Shown piece after piece: positions 21,381 through 32,706 of a stretch of DNA of 64,000 nucleotides. Both the position numbers and the translations under genes were made by a program. The notes below the pieces were generated by a model that saw only the letters and a list, made by a program, of their open reading frames with translations, was not told where the DNA came from and ran no database searches. The first letter of the stretch is position 1. Each line of letters starts with the position of its first letter. Source of the DNA: Lumnitzera littorea (taxonomy: Eukaryota; Streptophyta; Magnoliopsida; Myrtales; Combretaceae); NCBI GenBank assembly GCA_024138015.1, contig JAMXBB010000004.1:76416363-76480362 (forward strand), given 5' to 3'.

Positions 21381-21870
21381 ACTTGATCATAAAGTTAAAT
21401 CCTTCTAAGAATTTAACCCATTATGGTTGCCTCTTTGATAATTTGGTCTAACTTCTGAGGTGCCTTAAGGACTCATGATCTATATAAATGACAAACTCCC
21501 TTGGCAATAGATAATGTTACCATACTTGAAGTGCTCGAATAAGGGCTAGGTGCTCCTTATCATATCCTAAGTATTTTAACTGAGGTCCTTTCAACTTCTC
21601 ACTATGATAGGTTACAAGTTGACCTTCTTACATCAAGACCACACCTATGCCTACACCAAACGCATCACACTGAAGTTAAAAAATCTTCTCAAAGTCAAGT
21701 AAAGCCAATACAAATGCAGAGGTCAATCTTTCCTTGATCTTAATAAAGCTTCTCTCTTCCTTCTCTCCCTACCTAAAATCTATGTTCTTCTTTGTCAGCT
21801 TTGTGAGGGGTACAACAATGGTACTAAAACCCTTAATGAATCTTTAGTAAAACGATGCTAATCTGTAGAA
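21381..21870 (-). pseudogene. Element C RNase H relic
   Basis: FYRLASFY*RFIKGFSTIV (connection, about 21800-21860) is followed by FQCDAFGVGIGVVLM, YHSEKLKGPQLKY, KEHLALIRALQVW, FVIYIDHESLRHL and FNFMIKYKQGKTYVVLDALS. The letters are read through several stops. The domain removes the RNA strand after reverse transcription. The first Asp (QCDA) is kept. It connects without a gap to RT above and integrase below. Confidence 0.85.
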
Positions 21871-22690
21871 ACTTCTCACCTTGGTACAAGTGCTTGAGGT
21901 CGGCCATTTGACAATTGCTTGAATCTTTTCATCATCAACTTACAAGCCCAACTACATAACCTAGAAAAACCATCTTTTCCTGGTAAAAACAACACTTCTT
22001 AATAATACCAAACAATCATTCTGCTCAAAGAACATCAAAGACTGCTCGAAGATGTTCAATATGGTTAGTCAGGTTAGTACTATATATGAAGATGTTGTCA
22101 AAGTAGACAACAACAAACTTCCTAATTAGATTTCTCAAAGCATGATTCATCAATCTCATAAAAGTGCTCGAAGAGTTTTATAGTCCAAAAGGCATAACCA
22201 TGCATTCATACAGGCCATGTCGAGTCTTAAAAGTAGTTTTCCATTCATCCCTTTGTTTCAGTCGAATCTAGTGGTATCCTAACTTCAGTTCAATCTTACT
22301 AAATACTCTAGCACCACTTGGTTCGTCCAGCATGTTGTCTAGCCTTGGAATGGGGTACCTATATTTGATTATAATCTTATTCACAGCTCTACTATCCATA
22401 CACATTCACTAAGTACCATCCTTCTTCGGTATAAGCAATGCAAATACAGTATAGGGGTTGAGACTTTCTCTTACATATCCTTTCTCTAACTATTCATTGA
22501 CTTACCTCTAAAGCTCAATAGCTTATTCAGGGTTTATCTGATAAGCTGGTTGGTTTAACAGGACAGCATCGAGTATTAAGTCAATACAATGCTTTATACC
22601 ATAGAAAGGGGGTAACTCTTCTAGTAGCTATTCTAGAAATAGGTCTGCATACTCATCCAACGGTTCCTTAATCTCTGAGGGTAGTTTAAC
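21871..22690 (-). pseudogene. Element C reverse transcriptase relic
   Basis: It opens with LDEYADLFLE*LLEELPPFYG (about 22600-22670), then YVRESLNPYTVFALLIPKKD (about 22420-22480), NKIIIKYRYPIPRLDNMLDE, SKIELKLGYH, where the first catalytic Asp of K-I-D-L has become Glu, and RHGLYECMVMPFGL. The YxDD box at 22094-22105 reads YFDN. GAC-GAC to GAC-AAC is a CpG decay on the opposite strand, and element D has the same change. Two catalytic residues are therefore lost besides the stops. Confidence 0.9.
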
Positions 22691-23300
22691 TTGCTCCTTC
22701 AATTCTAATAGTCATCTAACCAATAAAAAGGTTGACATGTCAACTTTAATAGCTTCTTTGAGCTTGACTCGACTTAGAACTAAAGCCTTCTTAGATCATC
22801 GAGCAAGTTTAGCTTGTAGCTTGCTAACTTGGCATGGCTTTATAAGGTTTAAGATAATCTTTCTACCATCTTTCTCAAATACATATGTATTCCTGAAGCT
22901 ACCATGAATAACCCTCCAATAAAAAAGCTAAGGTCTGCCTAGCAACATGAGATGCACACATGTGCAACACATCACAAAGAATTTCATCAGAATAATTTCT
23001 AATAGAGATTGGCAATAACACTTGCTAAGTGACATGTAGTGCTTCCTTCTTATTTAGTTGATGTAACTTATATGGCCTCAAGTGTAATATGGTCGGCAAT
23101 TTGAGTTTCTTAACCAGGACATTAGACGCTACATTAGTGCAACTTTTGCTGTCTACTATGAGCACACAAACCTACTTATTCACCTTACAAGTGATGTGAA
23201 ATAAGTTCTCTCTCCACTTCTCCTTAGTAGAGGATTCTATACTCATCACACAGTGAACAACCAAAGTTAATTTCTCCGGATCCTCAGCAAATACGTTCTC
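22691..23300 (-). pseudogene. Element C protease and linker relic
   Basis: From about 23260 the minus strand reads ENLFHITCKVNK*VCVLIV, then the active site DSKSCTNVASN, where the usual D-[GS]-G-S has Lys in third place. It continues VKKLKLPTILHLRPYKLHQL, KEALHVT*QVLLPISIRNYS, DEILCDVLHMCASH, RVIHGSFRNTYVFEKDGRKI and a linker to RT. It is an aspartic protease of chromovirus type. The Lys in the active-site triplet and several TAG codons make it inactive. Confidence 0.85.
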
Positions 23301-24534
23301 TTCAACAAGCTCATTTTCCTAAGTGGTATTCTCCTTAGAGCAACCTCCTCCTCGGGCTCCTCATAAGTACTATCCACATCAAGTTTCAAAATGTCCCCTT
23401 TGATAATCAGAGTTCTTTGGTTTGGACATTGACTAGCCATGTGTCTAAACCCTTGACACTTAAAGCACTTGATCTAAATCGTCTTCATACCAAATCCTTG
23501 TCCCTTCTCATAAGTTCTTAGCTGCTCTTCACCTTCAGTCGGTTGGCTTTTCTATTTAGCTCTGACATCTAATCTTCTACTTAGCTCAGCACTTTGCTGA
23601 GCTAGGTTACTTCCTTAAGTGGGTCGGCTTAATTGGATTGGTCCGCTCATTGGAGGTCGGCTTAGCTTATTCATCCTCTATCTTTCCACTCACTAAGCTA
23701 TCTTTATAGCTTCGTCCAATGTAGTAAACTATTGAAGCGCCATGACATCTCAAATGTCATCTCTCAATCTAATGAGAAATCTAGTTACTACTTAAGATGA
23801 TGATTCATCTACTTCACATCAAATCATGAGTATTTGAAACTCTTGAATATATTCATCAATAGTTCACCTTCTCTCAATTTTTGAAGCTAAGCAAAAGTAT
23901 CTTGTACATAAGTATCTGGCACAAATTTGTTTCTAAGTATCCTCTTCATCTCGGGTCGAGTGCTTACTTTCCTATATTCTTCTCATCTCCTCATAATTTG
24001 GAAGTTCTTCTACTATATCGCGACATATCCTAAGAACTCTATAGGAGCAGTCTTCACTTTCTCAAAGTCTTCATACTGGTAATAATAAAAAACACGATCT
24101 ATCTTCTCTTCCCAATCTAAATAGTCATTAGTGTTTCTAGAACCATTGAAGCTCAAAATCTAAAGCTTTATATGGTTGGTAGCTCAATGTACTTGAGCTT
24201 ACTTCTCTTCCTCATTATACTCTTCTTCTCCTTCTTCATCCATATCACCTAAGTCAATTCTTCTTCACATATGTCCTCCTACTCCTTTACCTCGATCTTG
24301 TTGAGCTAGGATCTATCCTCTTGTAGGTCAAGCAACTTGAGGAGTATACTACATAGCCTTGGCAAGTCGAAAGGCCAATGCATGAATAACTCAGTTAAGA
24401 TCGACTATAAGGTTAGCCATCTCATCAATTTACTCATATGTACTTCTAAGGGTGTTATAGGGTTGTCATCTATTGTGGACAACACTGCTATTATCATCTT
24501 CAATACCAGCATTAGCACTTGAATCTATCATCAT
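23301..24534 (-). pseudogene. Element C gag relic
   Basis: The start codon is at 24534 or 24531 (MMIDSSANAGIEDDNSSVVH), matching the starts of D (MMDPNVNIGIGDD) and G (MIDPSMNVNVGDD). An acidic hinge follows near 24200. The capsid-like domain runs at about 23700-24150, in badly broken frames. The nucleocapsid knuckle CFKCQGFRHMASQC is intact (CX2CX4HX4C, about 23420-23465) and is followed by PNQRTLIIKGD. Many Gln codons are TAG. Gag would form the particle and bind RNA. Protease follows in the same direction. Confidence 0.85.
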
Positions 24535-24877
24535 CTCAACAAAGCTCAATAAACAAAGTTAGAATCTATGAAACAACAGACACTATCCTCTTAAGCTAAA
24601 CAACATACACACATACGTTTCTACACGAAAGTTCAAACTAACTACGATCACAACAATTACTTTGAGGAATAATAGACCTAATGGAAACTTGCTCTATTTT
24701 CATATGCACAAAATAGATTATAATAAGCATACACAACAGCAAACTACTGCGCTTTCTTCTAATTCTAATACATATAGTTAACTCTAGCTCAACCACAATA
24801 CACTCTATTACAACCAATACTACACACTGTACAGTAATAATTACAACTGAATAACAACTTACCCACTATGAACCTTC

Positions 24878-24889
24878 ACTCTAATACCA
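24878..24889 (-). promoter_or_regulatory. Element C primer-binding site, initiator-tRNA-Met type
   Basis: The minus strand reads TGGTATTAGAGT three bases inside the 5' LTR. It differs from the perfect TGGTATCAGAGC-type site at two places, both C-to-T. Confidence 0.8.
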
Positions 24890-24892
24890 AGA

Positions 24893-25791
24893 TGATATAC
24901 TACACTAGGAGCTGACAAGGGCGACCGTATCAGGGTGGGTCTAAGCTTGTAAAAAGCTTAAAATATGAGGATAGAAATGAATGAGGACAAAGAAACAAAC
25001 AAGCAAACATCGATCCACTTCAAGGATATTACGCACTAGGAAACTACCAAGGACTCACAAAGTAAACTCGATATGACACACGAGCTAACTCAGTGAGGGT
25101 ACTCAGTGAGGGTACTCACTACCTAGTCTTACTTAAGGGTTAGGATAAGAGTGAAATAAGCAAGCAAACAGAGAGCAATGTTCACGAAAAGAGAAATATA
25201 TTTAATATCAAATGATCTTGTGCCTCCATATTATAAAAGGGTATTTATTCCCAAAAAGTTAGGGCATCCTACCTAAAAATGGAAAAGATAAAAAGGATAT
25301 TGTCTATAAGAAGTAATCTATAAAGAATAATAAATGGTACAAATGAAAAATCAAAGAAATTAGTAATTGGTGCGGCAAATCCTTTCATGTAGGGGTCAGA
25401 TACGTAGCGATTGGTTATTAGGTTGCTTCTGGTAGAAATAAACAAATTGTACGGTCAAGCTTAGAGTCATTGACCTAAGAGCCCTTTCGAGGAGATGTTG
25501 TCTTAGATGTGTCCTGGGGTTCTTGGTATAAGTATTACTGAGCTAGTAGTTGGTATTGGTATAGCAGAGTTGACTTTAGGATTGGCTAAGTAGTTAAAGG
25601 AATGTGAGCTGGGTTAACATACAATGGTTAATAGAACTAAAATGACTTAACTCGATATATGAAATTGTTCGACAATGAGGATCAACTTAGCCCCAGCTAG
25701 GGTTAGCTGAAGCGAGAGAATTCACTTCATTAGTTCTTCAAGACGTTGAGCTTAGGCTCGAGTCATGGGTCCAACTATCTGATTCCCATTA
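24893..25791 (-). repeat. Element C 5' LTR (probable inversion breakpoint)
   Basis: It runs from TGATATACTACAC to GATTCCCATTA. It has a direct duplication of GTGAGGGTACTCA near 25095-25120 and a stem-loop AAGCTTGTAAAAAGCTT at 24943-24959. It is related in inverted orientation to solo LTR H at 37445-38296. I infer recombination between the two, because their outer flanks are exchanged. Confidence 0.85.
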
Positions 25792-25796
25792 AGAAG

Positions 25797-25972
25797 GGTA
25801 CACTCCATGTGTCTAAATAGGTGCTCCTACTTATCTCCATTGGGAAATACTCTAATGAAATCCACTGTGATGTTTTGGCCATATGTGCATCACATGTGTT
25901 GATAAGCTAACTTGGTTGTTAGATTGAAGGGGTCATACATGATGGATATAGGAATACCTATTCGTTTGAGAA
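25797..25972 (+). pseudogene. Chromovirus protease fragment (second half, from H-host)
   Basis: On the plus strand, continuing from the AGAAG duplication, the frame reads KKGTLHVSK*VLLLISIGKY, SNEIHCDVLAICASHVLI and VIHDGYRNTYSFEKEDN, the second half of a chromovirus protease. The first half of the same gene (ending PYELHWLNK) lies at 38297-38460 on the minus strand, across solo LTR H. If the intervening segment is turned round the two halves join in frame. On the right it is cut by the 3' LTR of element A. Confidence 0.9.
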
Positions 25973-26752
25973 GGAAGATAATGCGTCTTCGGGGTTGAGA
26001 CACATGGAGAAGTACTATAATGAAAACAAACATGAAAATAAGGTTAACAAAACCTACAAGTGGCTTACTAGATATGACATACCAATAAGCTCAATGTAGC
26101 TTAATCTCTACTTGATATGATGCACAAGTATTGATTAATGTCACTTGTCACTATTCCCCACTAAAGGGAATAGATAAGAGTTAGAAGAAGAGATGTGCTC
26201 TCAATGGGAAATATTGGAATTCAATATATGCCAAGTGTTGTGCCTATGTACAAGAAGAAGAAGCTTATATACTAACCTCTTTAGGGTTACACGTAAAGGG
26301 GCAAGTTATAAAATAATGTACAAGAAAGTTTGACCATATATTAAAAAGGGTAAAATTGACAAATGTGCAAAAAGAATTTGTTACAGAATGTCCTCAGATC
26401 ATGTGCTAGGCGAACATATGCCAACTATTGCTTGGTTGCTTTGACAAAAGGGAGAAAGAACAAATGTGGCTGCTCCTAGGAAAATAAGTATAGCTCAATA
26501 GGTATAGAGGATGAACTGGGTGATTCGACTAACCTGATCTAGATCAGGTTGATGCTCAAATTCTAGGCTTGAGGTAGCTTAATGCTTGGACAATGCTTGA
26601 CTAAAGTTGGTGCTCAAAGCACTCGGGTAGGGATGGTGCTCAGTGCTTCAGGTAAGGGCCTCAAGAGACCTTGAGCCTTCTAATGACCTTAGTACAACTA
26701 ACTTGTTTGGGAACAAGTCGAGGGACATCCTGTCTATGACTATAGCTTGGCA
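25973..26752 (-). repeat. Element A 3' LTR (now inverted relative to its 5' LTR)
   Basis: The reverse complement of this 780-bp block matches 13418-14182. On the minus strand it starts TGCCAAGCTATAG and ends CATTATCTTCC. It follows integrase of the same strand, so it is a 3' LTR. Its orientation is opposite to the 5' LTR of A, as expected if the segment containing it was inverted. Confidence 0.8.
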
Positions 26753-26768
26753 TTCTTATCAACAAGCT

Positions 26769-27668
26769 TTAGACATTGATGGACACCTCATACTTCAAAA
26801 GCTCTCGAGCTAGAATATGTTGAGTAAGTCCTTGTAGTCCTTTAGCTTGGCTTAGGGTAAAGGATCCGAGATGTTGGTTCCTATCTTCTTCTTGAGGGTT
26901 AGGAAGATTTGACCTCAAATTTGCGAGGTCTTCTTTGATAATTGCATGGGTACAAACCAAGTTAAGGGGAAATGGTTAAGTTGAGGCCATAAACTTCCTC
27001 AAAAGGGGTCTTTCCAATGGTGACAATTTACTTGTAAGCAAACTCCATGACAAGTAAGCATAGGTCCTAATCCTTCATGTTATTGCCCACAATAGCTAAG
27101 ATTAATGTCCCTAAAGTCTTGTTCACCACCTTAGTTTAACCGTTAGTCTGAGGATAGCTACTAGAGTTGAATATGCGTTTGGTGCTAAGCCTCCTCCATA
27201 GGGTCTTCTAAAAGTAGCTAAGAAATTTTGTGTCTCGATCTGATATGACGAACTTGATAACACCATGTAATAGGACAATCTACTACAAAAACAAATCAAC
27301 AATATATAAAGTATTTCGGTAACATGGGATGAAAGTTGACTCTTTGCTAAAGTAATCCACAACTATAAGGATCGAGTCCCTTCCTTTGGATGTTTAGGAC
27401 TACCCTAAGACAAAGTCTATGTTGAGGTCGACCCAAGGGGTGGTCGGTATAGGTAGAGGCATGTATCTCCATAAGGCTCTCTCCTTCCCTTTGTTCACTT
27501 GCATACATCACAACTATCAATGACCTTATGGACATCCTTAGCCACACCAAGCTAGTAAAAGTTCTCTTTCAAGAGGTCAGTTGTCTTAGTTTCAGTAAAG
27601 TGCCCAGGTAAACCTCTACAGTTAGCTTCTTTAACCAACAACTCACTTATGGAATAGTTCAGATACAC
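26769..27668 (-). pseudogene. Element A integrase relic (core and C-terminus)
   Basis: Reading down from 27668: YLNYSISELLVKEANCRGLP, then the zinc knuckle end VIDSCDVCK (about 27500-27530), WVDLNIDFVLG (first Asp, about 27400-27430), ILIVVDYFSKESTFIPC, a badly broken centre, YPQTNG (about 27150), and EFAYK*IVTIGKTPFEEVYG (about 26990-27045). A deletion then joins this to DLANLRSNLPNPQEEDRNQH and SFTLSQAKGLQGLTQ, the C-terminal tail that other chromoviruses here encode inside the LTR. The third catalytic residue lies in a region too broken to judge. The N-terminal start of this integrase is at 37229-37444, separated by insertion K/D. Confidence 0.85.
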
Positions 27669-27965
27669 TATTGAACCTAGGGTTCATTTTTTGATTTTGA
27701 TGAAAACAAAACCAAAGTTTATATTAATTAATCTATGATATCGAATTAATTAGAAATTAAGCTTTAACTTAGAAAACATTCAATTATCAATTAATTATTC
27801 ATGTATTAGAGACTATTAGACCTAATTTATGATATTGAATTTATGTAAGAAACTATATTGGATTTGTGCTTATATTGTTTGGTTCTTGTGTATTGCAAAG
27901 AACAAGGGAAGTTATTGTTGGTATTATAAGAGTCAACCTACCGATGCCCAAATAACTCGCTTGCC
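27669..27965 (+). mobile_element. Copia-like solo LTR K, first part
   Basis: The block starts TATTGAACCTAGGG (probably TG decayed to TA) and contains TTTTGATTTTGATGAAAACA, a feature of long copia LTRs. Left flank TACAC (27664-27668) pairs with TAGAC at 37229-37233. Removing everything between restores the integrase frame of A (KVV-Y-LNYSISELL). Element D cuts it at 27965. Its other parts are 35442-35580 and 36561-37228, giving about 1.1 kb in all. Confidence 0.55.
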
Positions 27966-28838
27966 TAATAGGAATTAAAGCACCAAACCTTTGACCTGAG
28001 CCCGAGCTTAAGAGCTTGAGAATATGGCTAAGTGAGTTTTCTTGTGCCAACCTACGCTAGATGAGTTCGAGCCGCTTCAATCTATGAGTCTATTGCTTTG
28101 TCAAGCTAATCCCACTTGTGCTTATCAATAGTTAGTGACTGTCGACCTGAGACATACTTGGACAATAGCTCAACCCACTCGATCATTAGCTTGGACAACC
28201 TGAATATGAACTACTTTGAGCATGTCCAAGCTAAACTTACCTTGGAAGAATCTCCATACCTCTACTCTACCATCACTAGCTTAACCATACAATCTGTTTG
28301 TTTCAACTAGAAATTCTCCCACTAACTGATAGCCACGTATTGAAATAATCACATGACAGAATCCTCAATACAAGATGGATGCTTTTCTTAAATTTCTCTT
28401 TATGCCCTTTTCCATTTGTTGCACATTGCTTATTTAGGACTTTACCCTTTTTATCACTTCCATTTATAGTTGTTTCCCTAATATTTCAAGTAAAAATACC
28501 CATTGAAAATGTAGTCGCAACATTTTACACATGAGATATTGAATATACTACATTGTCTCTTTCCATGAACATTCCTTCTTGCTTACTTCACTCTTATCCT
28601 AACCCTTAAGTAAGGCTAGATGGTGAGTACCTTCATTGGACCAACTCGCGTGTCATACAGAGTTGAATCGTAAGTTACAGATAATTCCCAGGAGCATCAT
28701 ATCCTTAAAGCGGATCGTGGTTTCACTTGTTTGATTCTCTATTATCGTGCAACTCCACCTTAGCTTTTCAAGCTTTCGACAAGCTTAGACCCACCCCCTC
28801 ATGACCAGCCTTGTTAATCCTTGGTTTAGTTCGTATCA
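27966..28838 (+). repeat. Element D 5' LTR
   Basis: It starts TAATAGGAATTAAAGC (TG decayed to TA) and ends TTCGTATCA. It matches 34550-35441. The decayed coding tail at 27970-28040 reads STKPLT*ARA*ELENMAK. The stem-loop AAGCTTTCGACAAGCTT lies at 28770-28786. Confidence 0.9.
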
Positions 28839-28841
28839 TCT

Positions 28842-28853
28842 TGGTATCAGAGT
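28842..28853 (+). promoter_or_regulatory. Element D primer-binding site, initiator-tRNA-Met type
   Basis: TGGTATCAGAGT follows three bases after the 5' LTR. It is the best preserved primer site in the window, with one change from the TGGTATCAGAGC-type site. Confidence 0.9.
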
Positions 28854-29188
28854 AGAGGCTCATTTGGGTAAGTTGTATTTGAGCTTTCTTGTGGCTAGTG
28901 TTTATCATAGTAGTGTATTGTAGTTGTGTAAAGGTTAACTATAAGTGTTTGAGTGAGTAAGAAGGCATAGTATTTTACTGGTGTTGTATACTCTATTTTG
29001 CCCTATTTCGAACATACGAAAACAAAGCAAGTTTGAACTGGATTTGTTGTTCTTCGAAAGTGGTTGTTGTGTTGATAGTTAGCTTAAAATTTTGTTTAGA
29101 GAAGAGTGTATGTGAGTTGTTTGACTTAAGAGGGCAATGTGTGTTGTTTTGTGCATTCTGAGTTTGTTTATTAAGTTTTATCAAGAGT

Positions 29189-29624
29189 ATGATGGATCCA
29201 AATGTTAACATTGGTATTGGAGATGACAATAGTGGTGTTATTCACCATAAACGATAACCCCTGAACACCCTTAGAAGCACAAATGAGCGAATTGATGAAG
29301 TAGCTAACCTTATAGCCGATTGGGGCAAAGCTGTTCATGCATTAGCCTTTTGACCTACAGAGGACGTATAGAACACTCCGCAAGCTGCATGACCTACAAG
29401 AGGACATTTCCCAACTCAACAAGCTCAAGGTGGAGGGGTAAGAGGACAAGTACAAAGGAGAATCAACTTAGGTGAGGTAGATGATGAGGATGAAGATGAA
29501 AGGTATATTGAAGAGGACCTCGAGCTACCAACCATGTGAAGCTTCAAATTCCAAGCTTCAATGATTTTGGAAATGTAGATGACTATTTGGATTAAGAAGA
29601 GAAGGTTGAACATGTTTTTTATTA
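29189..29624 (+). pseudogene. Element D gag, N-terminal part
   Basis: The start ATG is at 29189 (MMDPNVNIGIGDDNSGVIHH), followed by STNERIDEVANLIADW, a Gln-rich hinge and an acidic stretch (EVDDEDEDERYIEEDLELP, about 29478-29535). The capsid part begins (VEHVFYYD) when solo LTR F interrupts it at 29625. Gln and Trp codons have become stops. The start agrees with those of C and G. Confidence 0.85.
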
Positions 29625-30482
29625 TGATAGGAATCAAGCTGCTGGACCCCTGACCCATAGCCGAGCTCGAAGATTAGAGGGATTAGCTCGATGAATCCTT
29701 TTGCTCCAGCCAACCCCTACCGAGGCCAAGTGCTTTCATGCTGAGTCACCCTTCATGCCGAGTCATATGACTGCCCATCTTTCTATAGTATGCCGAATTG
29801 ACGATTACTCTCTTGTGCCCGAGCTGACCAATTACTCGGCATCTTCCTTGCTAAGAAGTCGAGAAAGAGAGACTCCAGACTGACAAAGCCATCCCAACTT
29901 AGATAAACCAGTTGTCCATACTTTTTGTCCACATCTTATAACAACCTCGCCAATATAGCATCGCCACATATATAATATCATATGTAGAATCCATTACCAA
30001 TGATTGTTTTTTTCTTACATACTCATTTTTACCCTTTTGTATCTTGTACATTACTTCCTTAGGGAGTGCTCTTTTTGTCTTTTCCTTTTTTTGGCAAGTT
30101 ACCCTAACTTATGGGTATAAATACGCTTGTACTTATAGCTGGAAAGCAGTAAATCATTCTTAATACACTTTTGTGTACTTTTCTTCCTTGCGTAAACACT
30201 ATTTGTTTATTTTCAATATCACTCTTATCATTTTCCTTAAGTAAGGTTAAATGGCAAGTAACCTCACTAGACCAATTCATGTGTCATATCAAATTGTGTC
30301 ATGGGTCCTTGGAAGTTCCATTGGTACGTCATATCCTCTAGAGTTGTTCGTGGGTTTTGTTTACTATTTCATTCTTCATTTTTCCCTTTCGCACTTTCCC
30401 CATTAATCTTTTTTCGAGCTTTCTGCAAGCTTGGACCCATCCAGTAACCGACCTTGTCTGTTCCTAGTCATGGTTCGCAACA
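29625..30482 (+). mobile_element. Solo LTR F inside gag of D
   Basis: The block starts TGATAGGAATCAAGCTGCTG and ends near CATGGTTCGCAACA. It closely resembles the LTRs of element G in the opposite orientation. It carries the coding tail AGPLTHSRARRLEGLA at 29639-29690, a TATAAATA box at 30116-30123 and a stem-loop GAGCTTTCTGCAAGCTT at 30416-30432. It separates VEHVFYYD from QYEDCEKVRTTIIKFSDYA, which are contiguous in Gag. The exact right end and the target duplication are uncertain by about 10 bp. Confidence 0.8.
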
Positions 30483-31334
30483 TCTACCAGTATGAAGACT
30501 GTGAGAAAGTGAGGACTACTATTATAAAGTTCTCAGATTATGCTACGACATGGTGCAAGAACTTCCAAATTATGATAAGGCAAGAAGGATATGGGGAAGT
30601 AAACAGTTGGTAAGATGAAGAGGATACATAAGAACATATTTGTGCCAAATACATATCTGCAAGATACTTTTGCTCGACTTCAAGAGCTGAGGTAAGGAAG
30701 TTGAACTGTTAATGAATATGTTCAAGAGTTCTAAGTACTTATGATTCTATGCAAAGTGGATGAACCATCAACCCAAACAATCTTTAGGTTTCTCATTAGA
30801 CTAAAAAGCAACATCTAAGATATCATGTGGAACTACAACAATTTGCTAAGTTAGACAAGGCTATAAGAATAGCCTAGTGAATGGAAAGACAGAGAAGGAA
30901 TAGGCCGAACCAACCACCAATGGGCTAACCTGGTTAATCAAGTCGATCTATTCAAGGAAGTTATTGAACTCAATAAGGTGCTAAGTCGAGTAGAAGGACA
31001 AATGTCAAAATAGAATAGAAGAGTCGACTTGATGATAGTGAGGTGTAGTTGAGAACTTACTAGAAAGGACAACGATCTAGGAGGAAGGCAACCTAAATCA
31101 AGTGCTTTAAGTATCTAGGGTTCGAGTACATAATCACCCAATGTCCAAACAAAAGAACTATGATCATCAAGGGAGATGTCCCAAAGGTTGGAATGGAAAG
31201 TACTAATGTGGAGCCCGAAGAGGAAGTTGTCCCCAAGAAGGATACCACCCAAGAGGATGAGCTTGTTGAAGAGAATGTATTTGCTAAGGATTTAGACAAA
31301 CTAACTTTGGTTGTCTAATGTGTAATAAGTATAG
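30483..31334 (+). pseudogene. Element D gag, C-terminal part
   Basis: The capsid resumes with YQYEDCEKVRTTIIKFSDYA and TTWCKNFQIM (about 30487-30580), then NIFVPNTYLQDTFARLQELR (about 30625), VNEYVQEF*VLMILCKVDEP and FLIRLKSNI*DI. The zinc knuckle at about 31100-31145 reads CFKYLGFEYIITQCPNKRT. The second Cys and the His of CX2CX4HX4C are both Tyr, so zinc binding is lost. An acidic linker (EPEEEV-like, read with frame slips) leads into protease. Confidence 0.85.
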
Positions 31335-31885
31335 AACCCTTTACTGAGGAGGAACAAAGAGAGAATCTATTCCACATCACATATAAGGTGAATGAGCAAA
31401 TGTGTGCACTCATAGTATACAATGGAAGCTACACAAATGTAGTGTTTGCTAACTTAGTTAAGAAGCTTAAATTGCTGACCATATCACATCCAAACCCTTA
31501 TAAACTACACTGGCTAAATGAGAAGAGAGCACTGCATGTCACTTAGCAAGTGTTGTTTCCAATCTCCATTGGAAACTATTCTGATGAAATTCTTTGTGAC
31601 GTTCTACCCACGTATACTTCTTATGTGTTGGTAGGCCGAGCTTGGCTTTTTGACCGAAGGGTTATGCATGATGGGTTTAGGAACACATATGTATTTGAAA
31701 GGGATGGGAGGAAAATTACCCTGAACCCCATGATCTCGAGTCAACTAAGTAAATTACAAGTTAAATTGGCTCGAAGATTAAAGAAGGCTTTAGTATTAAG
31801 TAAAGCCGAATTCGGAACAACCATCAAATCTGACCTGCCGACTTTCCTATTGGTTAGGAGGCTACTAGAATTGATGTAGCAAATG
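31335..31885 (+). pseudogene. Element D protease relic
   Basis: ENLFHITYKVNEQMCALIVY is followed by NGSYTNVVFANLVKKLKL. The catalytic Asp of the D-G-G-S motif is replaced by Tyr (VYNGS). NPYKLHWLNEKRALHVT and, after one stop, QVLFPISIGNYSDEILCDVL and VLVGRAWLFDRRVMHDGF are well preserved, and an unbroken stretch of 109 codons (31550-31879) carries the second half. The loss of the active-site Asp makes it inactive whatever the frame. This copy is useful as the in-window ruler for the split protease of H-host. Confidence 0.9.
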
Positions 31886-32706
31886 AAGCTACCAAAGGAG
31901 GTCTAGAAGTTGCTTGATGAATATTCTAACTTGTTTCACAAGTGATTACCTAAGAGATTACCACCATTTCAAGGTATTGAGCACTGCATTGACTTGGTAC
32001 TACCTGGTGCTACACTACTAAACAAGCCTACCTATATAATGAACCTTAGGCAAGTTGTAAAGCTCCAGAGGCAAGTCAATGAGCTATTAGAGAAAGGATA
32101 TGTAAGAGAGAGTCTTAGCCCTTATACCGTAACTACATTGCTTATGCCGAAGAAGGATGGTACTTAGTATATGTGTATAGATAATAGGGCTGTCAACAAG
32201 ATTATGTTCAAGTATAGAAACCTCATTCTGAGGCTAAACAATATGTTTGATAAACTAAGTGGTGTGAGAGTGTTTAATATGATCAACCTAAAGTTAAGGT
32301 TCCACCAGATTCAAATGAGGCAAGGGGATGAATGGAAAATTGCTTTTTAAGACCTAACATAGCTTATACGAGTAGATGGTCATGCCATTTAGGTTATCAA
32401 ACACCCCCAAGCACTTTTATGAGATTGATGAACTATGTTCTAAGAGACCTGATCATGAAGTTTGTCATTATCTATTTCGACAACATCCTTATCTATAGTA
32501 CCAACTTGGTAAGTCATATTGACCATCTTTAAGCTATTTTTTATATCCTCTAATTAGAGAATTTGCTCAAAAACATGAAGAAGTGTTGTTTCTATCAAGA
32601 AGAGGTGATCGTCCTTGGCTATGTAGTTAGTAGACGAGGATTAAGAGCTAATGAAGAAAAATTTTGAGCCATTGTTTAGTGGCTAACCCTAACTTCGTGT
32701 GTAGAG
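31886..32706 (+). pseudogene. Element D reverse transcriptase relic
   Basis: Read through stops: LLDEYSNLFHK*LPKRLPPF, IEHCIDLVLPGATLLNKPTY, VNELLEKGYVRESLSPYT, LLMPKKDGT*YMCIDNRAVN, and FNMINLKLRFHQIQMRQGDE, where the first catalytic Asp of K-I-D-L is Asn. The YxDD box at 32473-32484 reads YFDN. Both metal-binding positions are therefore gone, each by a G-to-A change. A frameshift near 32345 moves the frame into 32332-32532. Confidence 0.9.

Larger units (their letters stand above)
19169..25791 (-). mobile_element. Element C: nearly complete chromovirus, TSD AGAAG
   Basis: Two LTRs of 883 and 899 bp enclose a full minus-strand gag-protease-RT-RNase H-integrase order, with a primer site next to the right LTR and a purine tract next to the left one. 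Both flanks carry AGAAG (19164-19168 and 25792-25796). The flanks, however, belong to two different reading frames: RNase H of A on the left, protease of another chromovirus on the right. This points to rearrangement after insertion. All genes are broken. YxDD has become YFDN and the integrase Glu has become Lys. There is no visible chromodomain. The LTR-encoded tail (PLTxxRA type) is present. Confidence 0.9.
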
